Below are positions 51,401-59,295 of a DNA stretch of 64,000 bases, piece after piece (position 1 is the stretch's first letter; every line of letters begins with the position of its first letter). A program made the position numbers and the translations under genes. The notes beneath the pieces were generated by a model. That model did not search any database. It was not told where the DNA came from and saw nothing but the letters and a program-made list of their open reading frames with translations. Origin of the DNA: Nocardioides sp. HDW12B (lineage in GTDB: Bacteria; Actinomycetota; Actinomycetes; Propionibacteriales; Nocardioidaceae); the NCBI RefSeq assembly GCF_011299595.1, contig NZ_CP049867.1, forward strand, positions 2,170,001-2,234,000. The letters run 5' to 3'.

Positions 51401-52750
51401 ATGACGAGCACGATCTCCCGCCCACCCTCCGCCCCGGACGCGTCCTGGGACGCCGACGCGCTGCGGACCCGCTTCGACGAGGTCCGCGGGCACACCGAGG
51501 CCCTGGCGGCTCCCCTGAGCCCCGAGGACCAGACGGTGCAGTCGATGGCCGACGTCTCACCCACGAAGTGGCACCGCGCCCACGTGACGTGGTTCTTCGA
51601 GACGTTCCTGCTCGCCGAGCAGGAGCCGGACTTCGCGCCGTTCGAGGACCGCTACTGGTTCCTCTTCAACAGCTACTACGAGGCGCTCGGTCCGCGCTAC
51701 GCCCGGGCCCAGCGCGGCGCGGTCAGCCGGCCCGGTGCCCACGACGTGGGTCTCTACCGCGGCAACGTCGACGACCGCGTGCGGGACCTGCTGGCGCGCG
51801 CCGACGGCGGCACCGTCGAGCGGATCGCCGCCACCGTCGAGCTCGGCTTCCACCACGAGCAGCAGCACCAGGAGCTGCTGCTCATGGACATCAAGCACGT
51901 GCTCTCGCTCAACCCCCTCCAACCGGTGTACGCCGGACGGCCCAGCGCGACCTGTGCGACCGACACCCTGGGGTGGGTCGACGTCGAGGGCGGCCTGGTC
52001 GAGATCGGTCACCGCGGCGACGGGTTCTCCTTCGACAACGAGCTGCCGCCGCACCGCACCTGGCTCGAGCCCTACCGGCTGGCCGACCGGCTGGTGACCA
52101 ACGGGGAGTGGCTGGAGTTCATGACCGACGGCGGCTACCGCCGGGCCGACCTCTGGCTGTCCGACGGCTGGGGCAAGGTCAACGGCGAGGGCTGGTCCGC
52201 GCCGTTCTACTGGTCGGAGCAGAACGGCACCTGGTTCGAGCACACCCTCAACGGCACGTGGCCGGTGAACCCCGGCCTGCCGGTGGGCCACGTCAGCTAC
52301 TACGAGGCCGACGCGTTCGCCACCTGGGCCGGCAAGCGGCTCCCGACCGAGGCCGAGTGGGAGCACGCCGTCCGCGAGGACGGGCAGGACCAGGCCGTCG
52401 TCGGCAACCTCGCCGACACCACCACGTTCCACCCCCGAGCGGCGGCGTCGGCACCCGACGCAGCCGCGGGCCCCGGCGCCGGACGGCTCCGGCAGGTCCA
52501 CGGGGACTGCTGGGAGTGGACCTCGTCGGCCTACCTCCCCTACCCAGGCTTCCACCCCGCCGAGGGGGCCATCGGGGAGTACAACGGAAAGTTCATGAGC
52601 AACCAGATGGTGCTCCGTGGGGGCTGCGCCCTCACCCCGCCGGGCCACGCCCGTGCGACGTACCGCAACTTCTTCCCGCCGCCCGCCCGCTGGGCGCTGT
52701 CGGGCGTCCGCCTGGCCGACGGCGGCACGCCGAGCCGAGCGGCCCGATGA
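51401..52750 (+). CDS. egtB: Ergothioneine sulfoxide synthase
   Basis: The 449-residue protein has an N-terminal DinB-like domain with the non-haem iron site His152-x3-His156-x-Glu158 (FHHEQQHQELLL) and a further His in the early SPTKWHRAHVTWFFE helix. The C-terminal FGE-sulfatase-type domain has GGLVEIGHRGDGFSFDNELPPHRTWLEPYRLADRLVTNGEW, then WEWTSSAYLPYPGF and MVLRGGCALTPPGHARATYRNFFPP. It joins hercynine to gamma-glutamylcysteine (or cysteine) with O2. It overlaps egtD by ATGA. No egtA or egtC is adjacent. Confidence 0.92.
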   Translation: MTSTISRPPSAPDASWDADALRTRFDEVRGHTEALAAPLSPEDQTVQSMADVSPTKWHRAHVTWFFETFLLAEQEPDFAPFEDRYWFLFNSYYEALGPRYARAQRGAVSRPGAHDVGLYRGNVDDRVRDLLARADGGTVERIAATVELGFHHEQQHQELLLMDIKHVLSLNPLQPVYAGRPSATCATDTLGWVDVEGGLVEIGHRGDGFSFDNELPPHRTWLEPYRLADRLVTNGEWLEFMTDGGYRRADLWLSDGWGKVNGEGWSAPFYWSEQNGTWFEHTLNGTWPVNPGLPVGHVSYYEADAFATWAGKRLPTEAEWEHAVREDGQDQAVVGNLADTTTFHPRAAASAPDAAAGPGAGRLRQVHGDCWEWTSSAYLPYPGFHPAEGAIGEYNGKFMSNQMVLRGGCALTPPGHARATYRNFFPPPARWALSGVRLADGGTPSRAAR

Positions 52751-53727
52751 GCGCCGTGCTGCCACCGGTCGTGTCGGTGCACCTGCCCAGCGACTGGGCC
52801 GCCAGCGGCCTGGTCGACGACGTCCGTCGCGGCCTCGGGTCACGCCCGCTGCGGCTCCCGCCCAAGTGGTTGTACGACGACGAGGGCTCGCGCCTGTTCG
52901 ACGAGATCACGCGCCTCGAGGAGTACTACCCCACCGAGGCGGAGCGCGCGATCCTCCGGCTCCACGCCGACGCGATCGTCGCCGCCAGCGACGCCACCAC
53001 GCTCGTCGAGCTCGGCAGCGGCACGAGCGACAAGACCCGGCTCCTGCTCGACGCCTTCACCCGGGCCGGCCGGCTGCGCACCTTCGTGCCCGTCGACGTC
53101 TCGGAGCAGACGCTGCGCGACGCCGCCGACGAGGTCGCCGCGGAGTACCCCGGCGTCCGGGTCGAGGCGCTCGTCGGCGACTTCACGCTCCACCTCGGGC
53201 ACCTCCCGACCGGCGGCCCGAAGATGGTCGCCTTCCTCGGCGGCACGATCGGCAACCTCTACGTCGAGGAGCGGGCGGCGTTCCTCGGGGCGCTCGCCGA
53301 CTCGTTGGAGGCCGGTGACTGGCTGCTGCTCGGCACCGACCTGGTCAAGAGCACGGACCGCCTGGTCGCGGCGTACGACGACGCCTCCGGGGTCACCGAG
53401 GCGTTCGTGACCAACTGCCTGCACGTGCTCAACCGGGAGCTCGGCGCCGACTTCGACGTCGAGGCGTTCACCTACGTCGCGTTCTGGGACCCGGCGATGG
53501 AGCGGATGGACCTGCGGCTGCGCGCGGACATGCCCCAGACGGTCACGGTTCCCGGCGCCGACCTCACCGTGGACCTCGCCGGCGGCGAGGAGATCCGGGT
53601 CGAGATCTCGACGAAGTTCCGCCCCGGGACGCTGCGTTCCGAGCTCGGCGAGGCGGGCTTCGAGGTGGTCGAGATCTTCACCGACCCGCCCGGCGACTTC
53701 GCGCTCACCCTCGCCCGGCTGACCTGA
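52747..53727 (+). CDS. egtD: Histidine N-alpha-methyltransferase
   Basis: The 326-residue SAM-dependent enzyme trimethylates histidine to hercynine. It has the family opening LRLPPKWLYDDEGSRLFDEITRLEEYYPTEAE, SAM motif LVELGSGTSDKTRLLLDAF, VDVSEQTL and a FLGGTIGNLYVEERAAFL block, ending ISTKFRPGTLRSELGEAGF. The ATG overlaps the egtB stop, so hercynine formation and its C-S coupling are translated together. A 22-bp palindrome and an intergenic repeat follow the stop. Confidence 0.93.
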   Translation: MSAVLPPVVSVHLPSDWAASGLVDDVRRGLGSRPLRLPPKWLYDDEGSRLFDEITRLEEYYPTEAERAILRLHADAIVAASDATTLVELGSGTSDKTRLLLDAFTRAGRLRTFVPVDVSEQTLRDAADEVAAEYPGVRVEALVGDFTLHLGHLPTGGPKMVAFLGGTIGNLYVEERAAFLGALADSLEAGDWLLLGTDLVKSTDRLVAAYDDASGVTEAFVTNCLHVLNRELGADFDVEAFTYVAFWDPAMERMDLRLRADMPQTVTVPGADLTVDLAGGEEIRVEISTKFRPGTLRSELGEAGFEVVEIFTDPPGDFALTLARLT

Positions 53728-53737
53728 AGGGCCCCCT

Positions 53738-53835
53738 CGGTGGTCGAGCTCGACCACCGCATGGGTCACCGGGTCTCGACAACGGTCGCTGCGCGACCTG
53801 CTCCTCGGATCGAGCTCGTCGAGATCGACCAGCGG
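53738..53835. repeat. Palindrome plus intergenic repeat copy B, between convergent genes
   Basis: CGGTGGTCGAG/CTCGACCACCG is a perfect 22-bp palindrome (53738-53759). From 53768 to 53835 the sequence matches copy A at 40.5 kb in its outer parts (ACCGGGTCTCGAC start; GGATCGAG, then CGTCGAGATCGACCA near the end). It reaches right up to the stop of the convergent acyltransferase gene and can end both transcripts. Confidence 0.7.
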
Positions 53836-54945
53836 TCAGTCGGCCCGGCGGCGGGCCTCGTCGGCGACGTCCTGGTGCGGGCGGCGGCCGAGGCGGCCGA
53901 AGGGGTCGATGGGGCCGAGGTCGGTCGGCTTGTGCTCCTCGACCCAGTGGTCGATGTCCTCCCACCAGCGGTAGAGCCAGTCGATCTGCGCGTCGCGGCC
54001 CGACGGGATCTCCTCGCGCGGCACCCGCCACCAGCGGGTGGTGATCTCCTTGTCCATCGGCAGCTCGCGCCACACGTCCCCGACCGTCAGCACGTGGTCG
54101 AGGCCGGTGTGGGCCACGAGCAGCACGTCCGTGTCGGGCGAGGCCTCGAGCGCCGCCAGGAAGCCACCCGGTCGCGGGGCCAGCACGTTGCGCATCCCCT
54201 CCGCCCGGTCGGCCATGTGGTGGAAGCCGCGCTCACGGAGCTTCGCGATGGCGCGCTCACGGCGCTTGGGGGTGAAGTTGCCGCCCTCCGGGAAGATCAC
54301 GAAGGCGTCGTCGTCGTCGAGGTCGGTGGCGAGGTGAGCGATGTGCTCCTCGACGTCGTCGCCGGGACCACCGGAGATGAAGCGGTTGGGGATGCGGTTG
54401 AGCAGCGTGTCGACCATCGGGTCCCAGGCGAGGGTGTCCTTGAGGACGACGCGGGGCTCACGGTCGTACCAGTGCATCAGGGCGTACATCAGCACCAGCG
54501 AGTCACCGGGACCGGCGTGCCGCGAGCACACGAGCAGCGGCGAGCCGGGATGCGCGTCCGGGGCGGGGCCCTGGGTGGTGATCTTGAGCCGCAGCACCCG
54601 TCGCGCCTCGCGGAAGAGCGTGACGAGGTACCACCGCGCCAGCAGGTAGTGCCGTCGCTCGAACCACGGGGCGCGGATCCTCCAGCCGCACCCGGACATC
54701 AGCCAGAGCACGAGCAGCGCGAGCAGCACCGTGGTCTCGAGCACGAGCTGCACGGTCGCGATCCACAGCAGCCGGATCGGGCGCCACCGGCCCTGGCTGA
54801 ACGGCGAGACGACGGCGGCCACCAGCAGCGAGACCGGCAGCAGGGCCAGGAACACGACGGTGAGCGCGACCACGAGCGCGGCGCCGACGGTGCGTCGCAC
54901 CAGGCGGAACCACCACGAGGCCGTCACGGACCCCAGACCCGTCAC
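53836..54945 (-). CDS. PlsC-type lysophospholipid acyltransferase family protein
   Basis: The 369-residue protein has two N-terminal membrane segments (about 20-45 and 63-85), then an acyltransferase domain with SRHAGPGDSL, i.e. the H-x4-D active site, and VIFPEGGNFTPKRR, the glycerol-phosphate-binding EGG motif. It should move acyl chains onto lysophosphatidate or a similar acceptor at the membrane. The GTG start overlaps the patatin stop as GTGA, so acyl transfer and lipase functions are cotranscribed. Confidence 0.85.
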   Translation of the reverse strand: MTGLGSVTASWWFRLVRRTVGAALVVALTVVFLALLPVSLLVAAVVSPFSQGRWRPIRLLWIATVQLVLETTVLLALLVLWLMSGCGWRIRAPWFERRHYLLARWYLVTLFREARRVLRLKITTQGPAPDAHPGSPLLVCSRHAGPGDSLVLMYALMHWYDREPRVVLKDTLAWDPMVDTLLNRIPNRFISGGPGDDVEEHIAHLATDLDDDDAFVIFPEGGNFTPKRRERAIAKLRERGFHHMADRAEGMRNVLAPRPGGFLAALEASPDTDVLLVAHTGLDHVLTVGDVWRELPMDKEITTRWWRVPREEIPSGRDAQIDWLYRWWEDIDHWVEEHKPTDLGPIDPFGRLGRRPHQDVADEARRRAD

Positions 54946-55766
54946 AGCTCTGCCTCCAGGTAGGCGCGCGAGGCGTCGTACGCCCGGTCGATGCGGTCCC
55001 GCACCGCGGAGAAGCTGCGGTAGGCCAGCAGCGCGTCGTCACGGGCCGAGCCGCCACCGGTGGGCAGGACGTACGCCGTGACGCCGTCGGGGAGCTCGGC
55101 CATCTCGCGGTGGAACCGGTGGCGCCGGGCGATCTCGAAGGACACCCGCGCCACCTCCCACGGACGTCGTGGGTTCGTCAGCGGCCGCTCGATCCGGCCG
55201 ACCTGGAGCACGAACACGCGGTCCGCGCCCTGCTGCACCGCTCGGGCCACCGGGATCGAGTTCACGATGCCGCCGTCGAGGTAGTGCTCGGAGCCGACGC
55301 GGGCGGGGGCCAGCAGGCCCGGGACGGCGGCGGAGGCGACCACCGCGTCGACCACCCGGCCGGAGGTGAACCAGTGCTCGGCCGCCCGCTCGATGCTGGC
55401 GGCGCAGCACTGGAACGGGATCGCGAGGTCGTCGAAGGTGCGGTCCCCGAGCTCGGCGTGGATGCGGCGGCGCAGGGGCTCGCTGGAGTGCAGGTGGGTC
55501 CCGGTGCGGACGGCCCGGCGCACCTGGCGGATGACGCCGTCGGAGTAGATCTCTCCCCCGGCCGCAGTCTGCCACAGCTCCACGAGCCGCTCGACGACCT
55601 CCGGGCCGGGGTAGGCGGCGACCATCGATCCGTTGAGGGCGCCCACGCTGGTGCCGAGGATGACGTCGGGCCAGACGTCGGCCTCGATGAGGGCGCGCAG
55701 CATGCCGACCTCGGCGGCGCCCAGCACCCCGCCGCCTCCGAGCACGAACGCCGTCGTCCCCGTCAT
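54942..55766 (-). CDS. Patatin-like phospholipase
   Basis: The 274-residue protein has the oxyanion motif FVLGGGGVLGAAEVGML, nucleophile Ser in LGTSVGALNGSMVA and catalytic Asp in YLDGGIVNSIPV. It is a Ser-Asp dyad lipid acyl hydrolase, likely acting on phospholipids or acylglycerols. It is translated before the acyltransferase, to which it is coupled, so the pair may remodel membrane lipids. The start at ATG 55766 begins the domain exactly; an upstream in-frame start would add an Arg/Pro-rich leader. Confidence 0.88.
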   Translation of the reverse strand: MTGTTAFVLGGGGVLGAAEVGMLRALIEADVWPDVILGTSVGALNGSMVAAYPGPEVVERLVELWQTAAGGEIYSDGVIRQVRRAVRTGTHLHSSEPLRRRIHAELGDRTFDDLAIPFQCCAASIERAAEHWFTSGRVVDAVVASAAVPGLLAPARVGSEHYLDGGIVNSIPVARAVQQGADRVFVLQVGRIERPLTNPRRPWEVARVSFEIARRHRFHREMAELPDGVTAYVLPTGGGSARDDALLAYRSFSAVRDRIDRAYDASRAYLEAEL

Positions 55767-55791
55767 GGGCCCCACGCTAGTGGGCGGGGCC

Positions 55792-56547
55792 TCAGCCGCC
55801 GAACGCGTGGGTGGCGGTGGCCCCGCCGTCGGCGACGAACTCGGCGCCGGTGGAGAACGAGCTCTCCTCGCTGGCGAGGAAGACGTACATCGGCGCGATG
55901 GTCTCGGGCGTGCCCACACGCCGCAGGGCGACCCGCTTGGCGGCCCAGGCCATGCCCTCGTCGCCGGCCATGCTGCGCGTCATGTTGGTGTCGACCATGC
56001 CGGGGTGGACCGAGTTGACCCGGATGTTGGAGGGCCCCAGCTCCATGGCCGCGGCCTTCGTCATGCCGCGCACGGCGAACTTCGTGCCGGTGTAGGCGAC
56101 CAGCGACGGCATCCCGCCGAGGCCCTCCACGGAGGAGCAGTTGACGATGGAGCCGCCACCGGCGGTCTTCATCACCGGGGCCACGGTCTTCATGCCGAGG
56201 AAGCAGCCGACCATGTTGACGCTGATCAGCCGCTGGAACTCCGCCAGCTCCATGGTGGGCAGCTCGGCGAAGGTCAGCACCCCGGCGTTGTTGACGAGCA
56301 CGGTGACCGGGCCGAAGGCGCGCACGGTCTCCTCGACGACCGCCTTCCAGCTGTCCTCGTCGGAGACGTCGTGGTGGACGTAGATCGCGTCGGGGCCGAG
56401 CTCGTCGGCCAGCGCCTTGCCCAGGTCGTCGGCGATGTCGGCCAGCGCCACCTTCGCACCCTCGGCGACGTAGGCGCGCGCGATGGCCGCCCCCTGCCCC
56501 TGCGCCGCCCCGGTGACGATCGCGACCTTGCCTGCCAGTCGACCCAT
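55792..56547 (-). CDS. SDR, 3-alpha(20-beta)-hydroxysteroid dehydrogenase-like
   Basis: The 251-residue classical SDR has VAIVTGAAQGQGAAIARA (cofactor), NNAGVL, catalytic Ser in VNCSSVEGLGG and the YTGTK motif (Tyr-x3-Lys), then HPGMVDTNMT. Proteins with the GAAQGQGAA glycine loop and this C-terminus are often annotated as hydroxysteroid dehydrogenases. It lies 4 nt after a second SDR gene in a KstR-linked unit, so a hydroxysteroid or a steroid side-chain acyl-CoA is a plausible substrate; this is inferred. Confidence 0.82.
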   Translation of the reverse strand: MGRLAGKVAIVTGAAQGQGAAIARAYVAEGAKVALADIADDLGKALADELGPDAIYVHHDVSDEDSWKAVVEETVRAFGPVTVLVNNAGVLTFAELPTMELAEFQRLISVNMVGCFLGMKTVAPVMKTAGGGSIVNCSSVEGLGGMPSLVAYTGTKFAVRGMTKAAAMELGPSNIRVNSVHPGMVDTNMTRSMAGDEGMAWAAKRVALRRVGTPETIAPMYVFLASEESSFSTGAEFVADGGATATHAFGG

Positions 56548-56551
56548 GTGC

Positions 56552-57460
56552 TCAGACCTCCAGTTTCATGACGCTGTCCGCGGCGAAGCAGACCGCGGGG
56601 TCGCGGTCCTCGAAGTAGCTCCCGACCTGCGTGTCGAGGTCGGCCAGGTCCCAGGTCGCGCCGGCGGCGTCGAACCGCTGCTCCACGACCGGCGCCGCCA
56701 GCAGGGCCACCATCCCGCCGTACACGACGAAGACCTGGCCGTTGATGCGCGCCGCCGCCGGCGAGGCGAGGTAGGCCACCAGCGGCGCGACGTGCGCCGG
56801 CGACAGCGGGTCCACCTCCGCGCCCGACTCGTCGGCGCCGAAGACCCCGGCCGTCATGGCGGTGCGCGCCCGCGGGCAGATGGCGTTGGCGGTGACACCC
56901 ATGCGGCCCAGGCCCCGGGCCTCCGAGAGCGTCAGCGCGGTGATGCCGGCCTTGGCGGCGGCGTAGTTCGGCTGGCCCGGGGAGCCGGACAGGAAGGCCT
57001 CCGACGAGGTGTTGACGATGCGGCCGTGGACCGGCTCGCCGGTCGACTTCGCCAGGCCCCGCCAGTACGCCGCTGCGTTGCGCGAGAGCAGGAAGTGGCC
57101 GCGCAGGTGGATGCGCAGCACCGTGTCCCACTCCTCGTCGGCCATGTTGAACAGCATCCGGTCGCGCGTGACCCCGGCGTTGTTGACCACGACGTCGAGG
57201 CGACCCAGGTCGTCGACCGTGGCCGCCATCAGGGCGTCCGCCGTCGACCGCTCCCCCACGTCGCCGGGCACCACCCGGGCCTCCGCCCCGGTCGCGCGGA
57301 TGGCCTCGGCGGCCTCGTCGGCGGCACCGGGCAGGTCGTTGAGCACGACCGTCGCCCCCGCGGCGGCCAGGGCCTCGGCCTCGGCCCGCCCCAGGCCCGC
57401 GCCGGCACCGGTCACCACCGCGACCCGGCCGTCGAGCCTCGTCCCCCCGTCCTGCGCCAT
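56552..57460 (-). CDS. SDR of the steroid cluster (Rv3502c/ChsB1-like)
   Basis: The 302-residue SDR has RVAVVTGAGAGLGRAEAEALA, NNAGVTRDRMLFNM, NTSSEAFLSGSPGQPNYAAAKAG with the catalytic Ser-Tyr-Lys, and a C-terminal extension. The long form, the motif NNAGVTRDRMLFN and its place next to a ferredoxin gene match the M. tuberculosis Rv3502c-Rv3503c arrangement next to mce4, which I recall as part of the KstR regulon. There it is linked to the hydroxyacyl-CoA step of cholesterol side-chain breakdown. I start at ATG 57460, with GGAG 11 nt upstream; GTG 57472 would overlap the ferredoxin stop as GTGA and is also possible. Confidence 0.82.
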   Translation of the reverse strand: MAQDGGTRLDGRVAVVTGAGAGLGRAEAEALAAAGATVVLNDLPGAADEAAEAIRATGAEARVVPGDVGERSTADALMAATVDDLGRLDVVVNNAGVTRDRMLFNMADEEWDTVLRIHLRGHFLLSRNAAAYWRGLAKSTGEPVHGRIVNTSSEAFLSGSPGQPNYAAAKAGITALTLSEARGLGRMGVTANAICPRARTAMTAGVFGADESGAEVDPLSPAHVAPLVAYLASPAAARINGQVFVVYGGMVALLAAPVVEQRFDAAGATWDLADLDTQVGSYFEDRDPAVCFAADSVMKLEV

Positions 57461-57468
57461 CGTCCCGG

Positions 57469-57660
57469 TCACTCCACGATCGACAGCGCGGCCCGCGGGC
57501 AGGCCGCCACGGCCTGGCGCACCTGCTGCTCGTTGTCCGGCCTCACCTCGTCGTCGAGGACCTGCAGGTAGTCGTCGTCGTCGAGCTCGAACGTGTCCGG
57601 GGCGAGCGCCGTGCAGAGCGCGTTGGCCTCGCACAGGTCGAAATCGGCCTTGACCTTCAT
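57469..57660 (-). CDS. 3Fe-4S ferredoxin
   Basis: The 63-residue acidic ferredoxin has Cys10, Cys16 and Cys54 (DLCEANALC and AACPRA). With three ligand cysteines instead of four and the C-x5-C spacing, it is the 3Fe-4S type that feeds cytochrome P450s and related oxygenases. It resembles FdxD of the mycobacterial mce4 region. It is coupled to the upstream PPOX gene by ATGA. The reductase gene in the same unit can reduce it. Confidence 0.88.
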   Translation of the reverse strand: MKVKADFDLCEANALCTALAPDTFELDDDDYLQVLDDEVRPDNEQQVRQAVAACPRAALSIVE

Positions 57661-58160
57661 CGGGTTCCTCCTCCGGGGAGCTGCTGCATCTTGCTGTGGT
57701 CCCAGCTGGCTGTTCTTGTCGGGGTGACAACGATGGCGACGCGTTTGCGCACCTGCGCCTCGACGATGTCGCGGCCCAGGTCACCGAGGTCCTCGCCGCC
57801 GGCCATGGCGGTGACGACGGCGCTGCCGATCTCACGGATGCGTTCCTGGTCGCGGACGATCTCGGCCGTGCCCTGGATCGAGACGCCGGCGAGCTCGCCG
57901 TACTCCTCGCCGGTCTCGACGAGGCAGGTGAGGCGGTCGTCGCGCTCGAGGTTCTTGACCTTCTGCGAGGTGGCGTAGGTCCAGAACGCGATGCGTCCCT
58001 CGTGGACGACGTAGAACAGCGTCGTCAGGTGGGGCCACCCGTGGGGGCCGTTGCTGGCGACCTGCACCTTGATCGAGCGGGTGAGGTAGGCCGCGACCTC
58101 GTCGTCGCTCATGGCGACGGCCGAGCGACCGGCGGCGCGGGGCGGTGTCGCGTCGGGCAC
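57657..58160 (-). CDS. Pyridoxamine 5'-phosphate oxidase-like (split-barrel) flavoprotein
   Basis: The 167-residue protein has a split-barrel PPOX fold: SIKVQVASNGPHGWPHLTTLFYVVHEGRIAFWTYATSQKVKNLERDDRLTCLVETGEEYGELAGVSIQGTAEIV. The WPHLTTLFYV and KVKNLERDDRL motifs are those of FMN- or F420-binding members. Its reaction is unknown. It lies between the reductase and ferredoxin genes in the same operon, 3 nt from the first and overlapping the second. Confidence 0.75.
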   Translation of the reverse strand: MPDATPPRAAGRSAVAMSDDEVAAYLTRSIKVQVASNGPHGWPHLTTLFYVVHEGRIAFWTYATSQKVKNLERDDRLTCLVETGEEYGELAGVSIQGTAEIVRDQERIREIGSAVVTAMAGGEDLGDLGRDIVEAQVRKRVAIVVTPTRTASWDHSKMQQLPGGGTR

Positions 58161-58163
58161 CGC

Positions 58164-59168
58164 TCAGCCCTCCGAGGAGTGGCCGGGGAACAGGTGGGCG
58201 TCCGGGTCGAGCACGACGGCGGCGTTGTTGACCGCGGTCGCGGCCTCGCCGAAGCCGACGGCGATGAGCCGCACCTTGCCGGGGTAGTCGGTGATGTCGC
58301 CGGCGGCGAAGACCCGCGGCAGGTTCGTCCGGGTGGCGGAGTCGACGACGATGTGGCGCTTGTTGACCTCCAGGCCCCACTCCTGGATGGGTCCGAGGTC
58401 GGCGACGAAGCCGAGCGCGGCGACGACGGCCTGGCAGGGCAGGGTGCGGGTCTCGTGCGTCTTCACGTCCTCGACCTCGACGCTCTCCAGCGCGCCGTCG
58501 CCGACCAGGCGCGTGACGTTCGCGTTGGTCAGGATGCGGGTGTCGCTCGCCTCGACCTTGGTGACCGTGGCCTGGTGGGCCCGGAACTTCTCCCGCCGGT
58601 GCACCAGCGTGACGGACGCGGCCACCGACTGCAGCGCGAGGGCCCAGTCGAAGGCGCTGTCGCCGCCGCCGACGATGACGACGTCCTTGCCGGCGTACTC
58701 GGCGAACGACGGCACGAAGAAGGCGACCCCGCCGTGGGTCCAGCCCTCTGCTGCGGGCAGCGGCCGGGGCGTGAACTTGCCGATGCCGGCGGTGATGATG
58801 ACTGCGCCGGCGACCACCGTGGTGCCGTCGTCGAGACCGATGCGCACCTGGCCCGCGGCCTCGTCCGGCTCGAGCGTCGCGGCCGTGCGGTCGAGGAGGT
58901 ACGTCGGCTTGGCCGTCGCGGCCTGCTCGACGAGACCCTCGACGAGGGCCTTGCCCTTGACGACCGGGAAGCCGGCGACGTCGAGGATGTCCTTCTCCGG
59001 GTACATCGCCGTGATCTGGCCGCCGAGCTCCGGCAGCGAGTCGACCACGGCGACCGAGAGGCCGCGGAAGCCTGCGTAGTAGGCGGTGTAGAGGCCGACC
59101 GGGCCGGCGCCCACGATCAGCACGTCGACGACGTGGTGCCCGATGTCGTTGCCGACTGCCTCGGTCAT
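58164..59168 (-). CDS. Ferredoxin-NADP+ reductase, thioredoxin reductase-like
   Basis: The 334-residue flavoprotein has FAD site VLIVGAGPVGLYTAYYAGFRG, the DSLPELGGQI and MYPEKDILDVAGFP blocks, NADP site VVIVGGGDSAFDWALALQ with HRREKFRAHQ, and FAAGDITDYPGKVRLIAVGFGEAATAVNNA. It lacks the CxxC of thioredoxin reductases, which marks the YumC-type ferredoxin/flavodoxin reductases. It is the first gene of a five-gene unit with a perfect KstR box in its promoter, so it probably supplies electrons through the 3Fe-4S ferredoxin to steroid oxygenases. Confidence 0.9.
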   Translation of the reverse strand: MTEAVGNDIGHHVVDVLIVGAGPVGLYTAYYAGFRGLSVAVVDSLPELGGQITAMYPEKDILDVAGFPVVKGKALVEGLVEQAATAKPTYLLDRTAATLEPDEAAGQVRIGLDDGTTVVAGAVIITAGIGKFTPRPLPAAEGWTHGGVAFFVPSFAEYAGKDVVIVGGGDSAFDWALALQSVAASVTLVHRREKFRAHQATVTKVEASDTRILTNANVTRLVGDGALESVEVEDVKTHETRTLPCQAVVAALGFVADLGPIQEWGLEVNKRHIVVDSATRTNLPRVFAAGDITDYPGKVRLIAVGFGEAATAVNNAAVVLDPDAHLFPGHSSEG

Positions 59169-59204
59169 CGCTGCCTCCTCACCGGTCCGCAGCGGCCGGT
59201 AACC

Positions 59205-59218
59205 TAGAACGTGTTCTA
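59205..59218. promoter_or_regulatory. KstR operator
   Basis: TAGAACGTGTTCTA is a perfect 14-bp palindrome and matches the mycobacterial KstR pattern TNNAACNNGTTNNA at every fixed position. It lies 37 nt upstream of the reductase start. KstR represses sterol uptake and breakdown genes until a sterol-derived CoA ester binds it. Confidence 0.8.
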
Positions 59219-59295
59219 CTTTAGCCGAGTGGGCCGCTTCTTCCTACCACGGGGTGCCGGTCGTCGGGCCGGACGCGACGCACCCGGGGCGGCGA

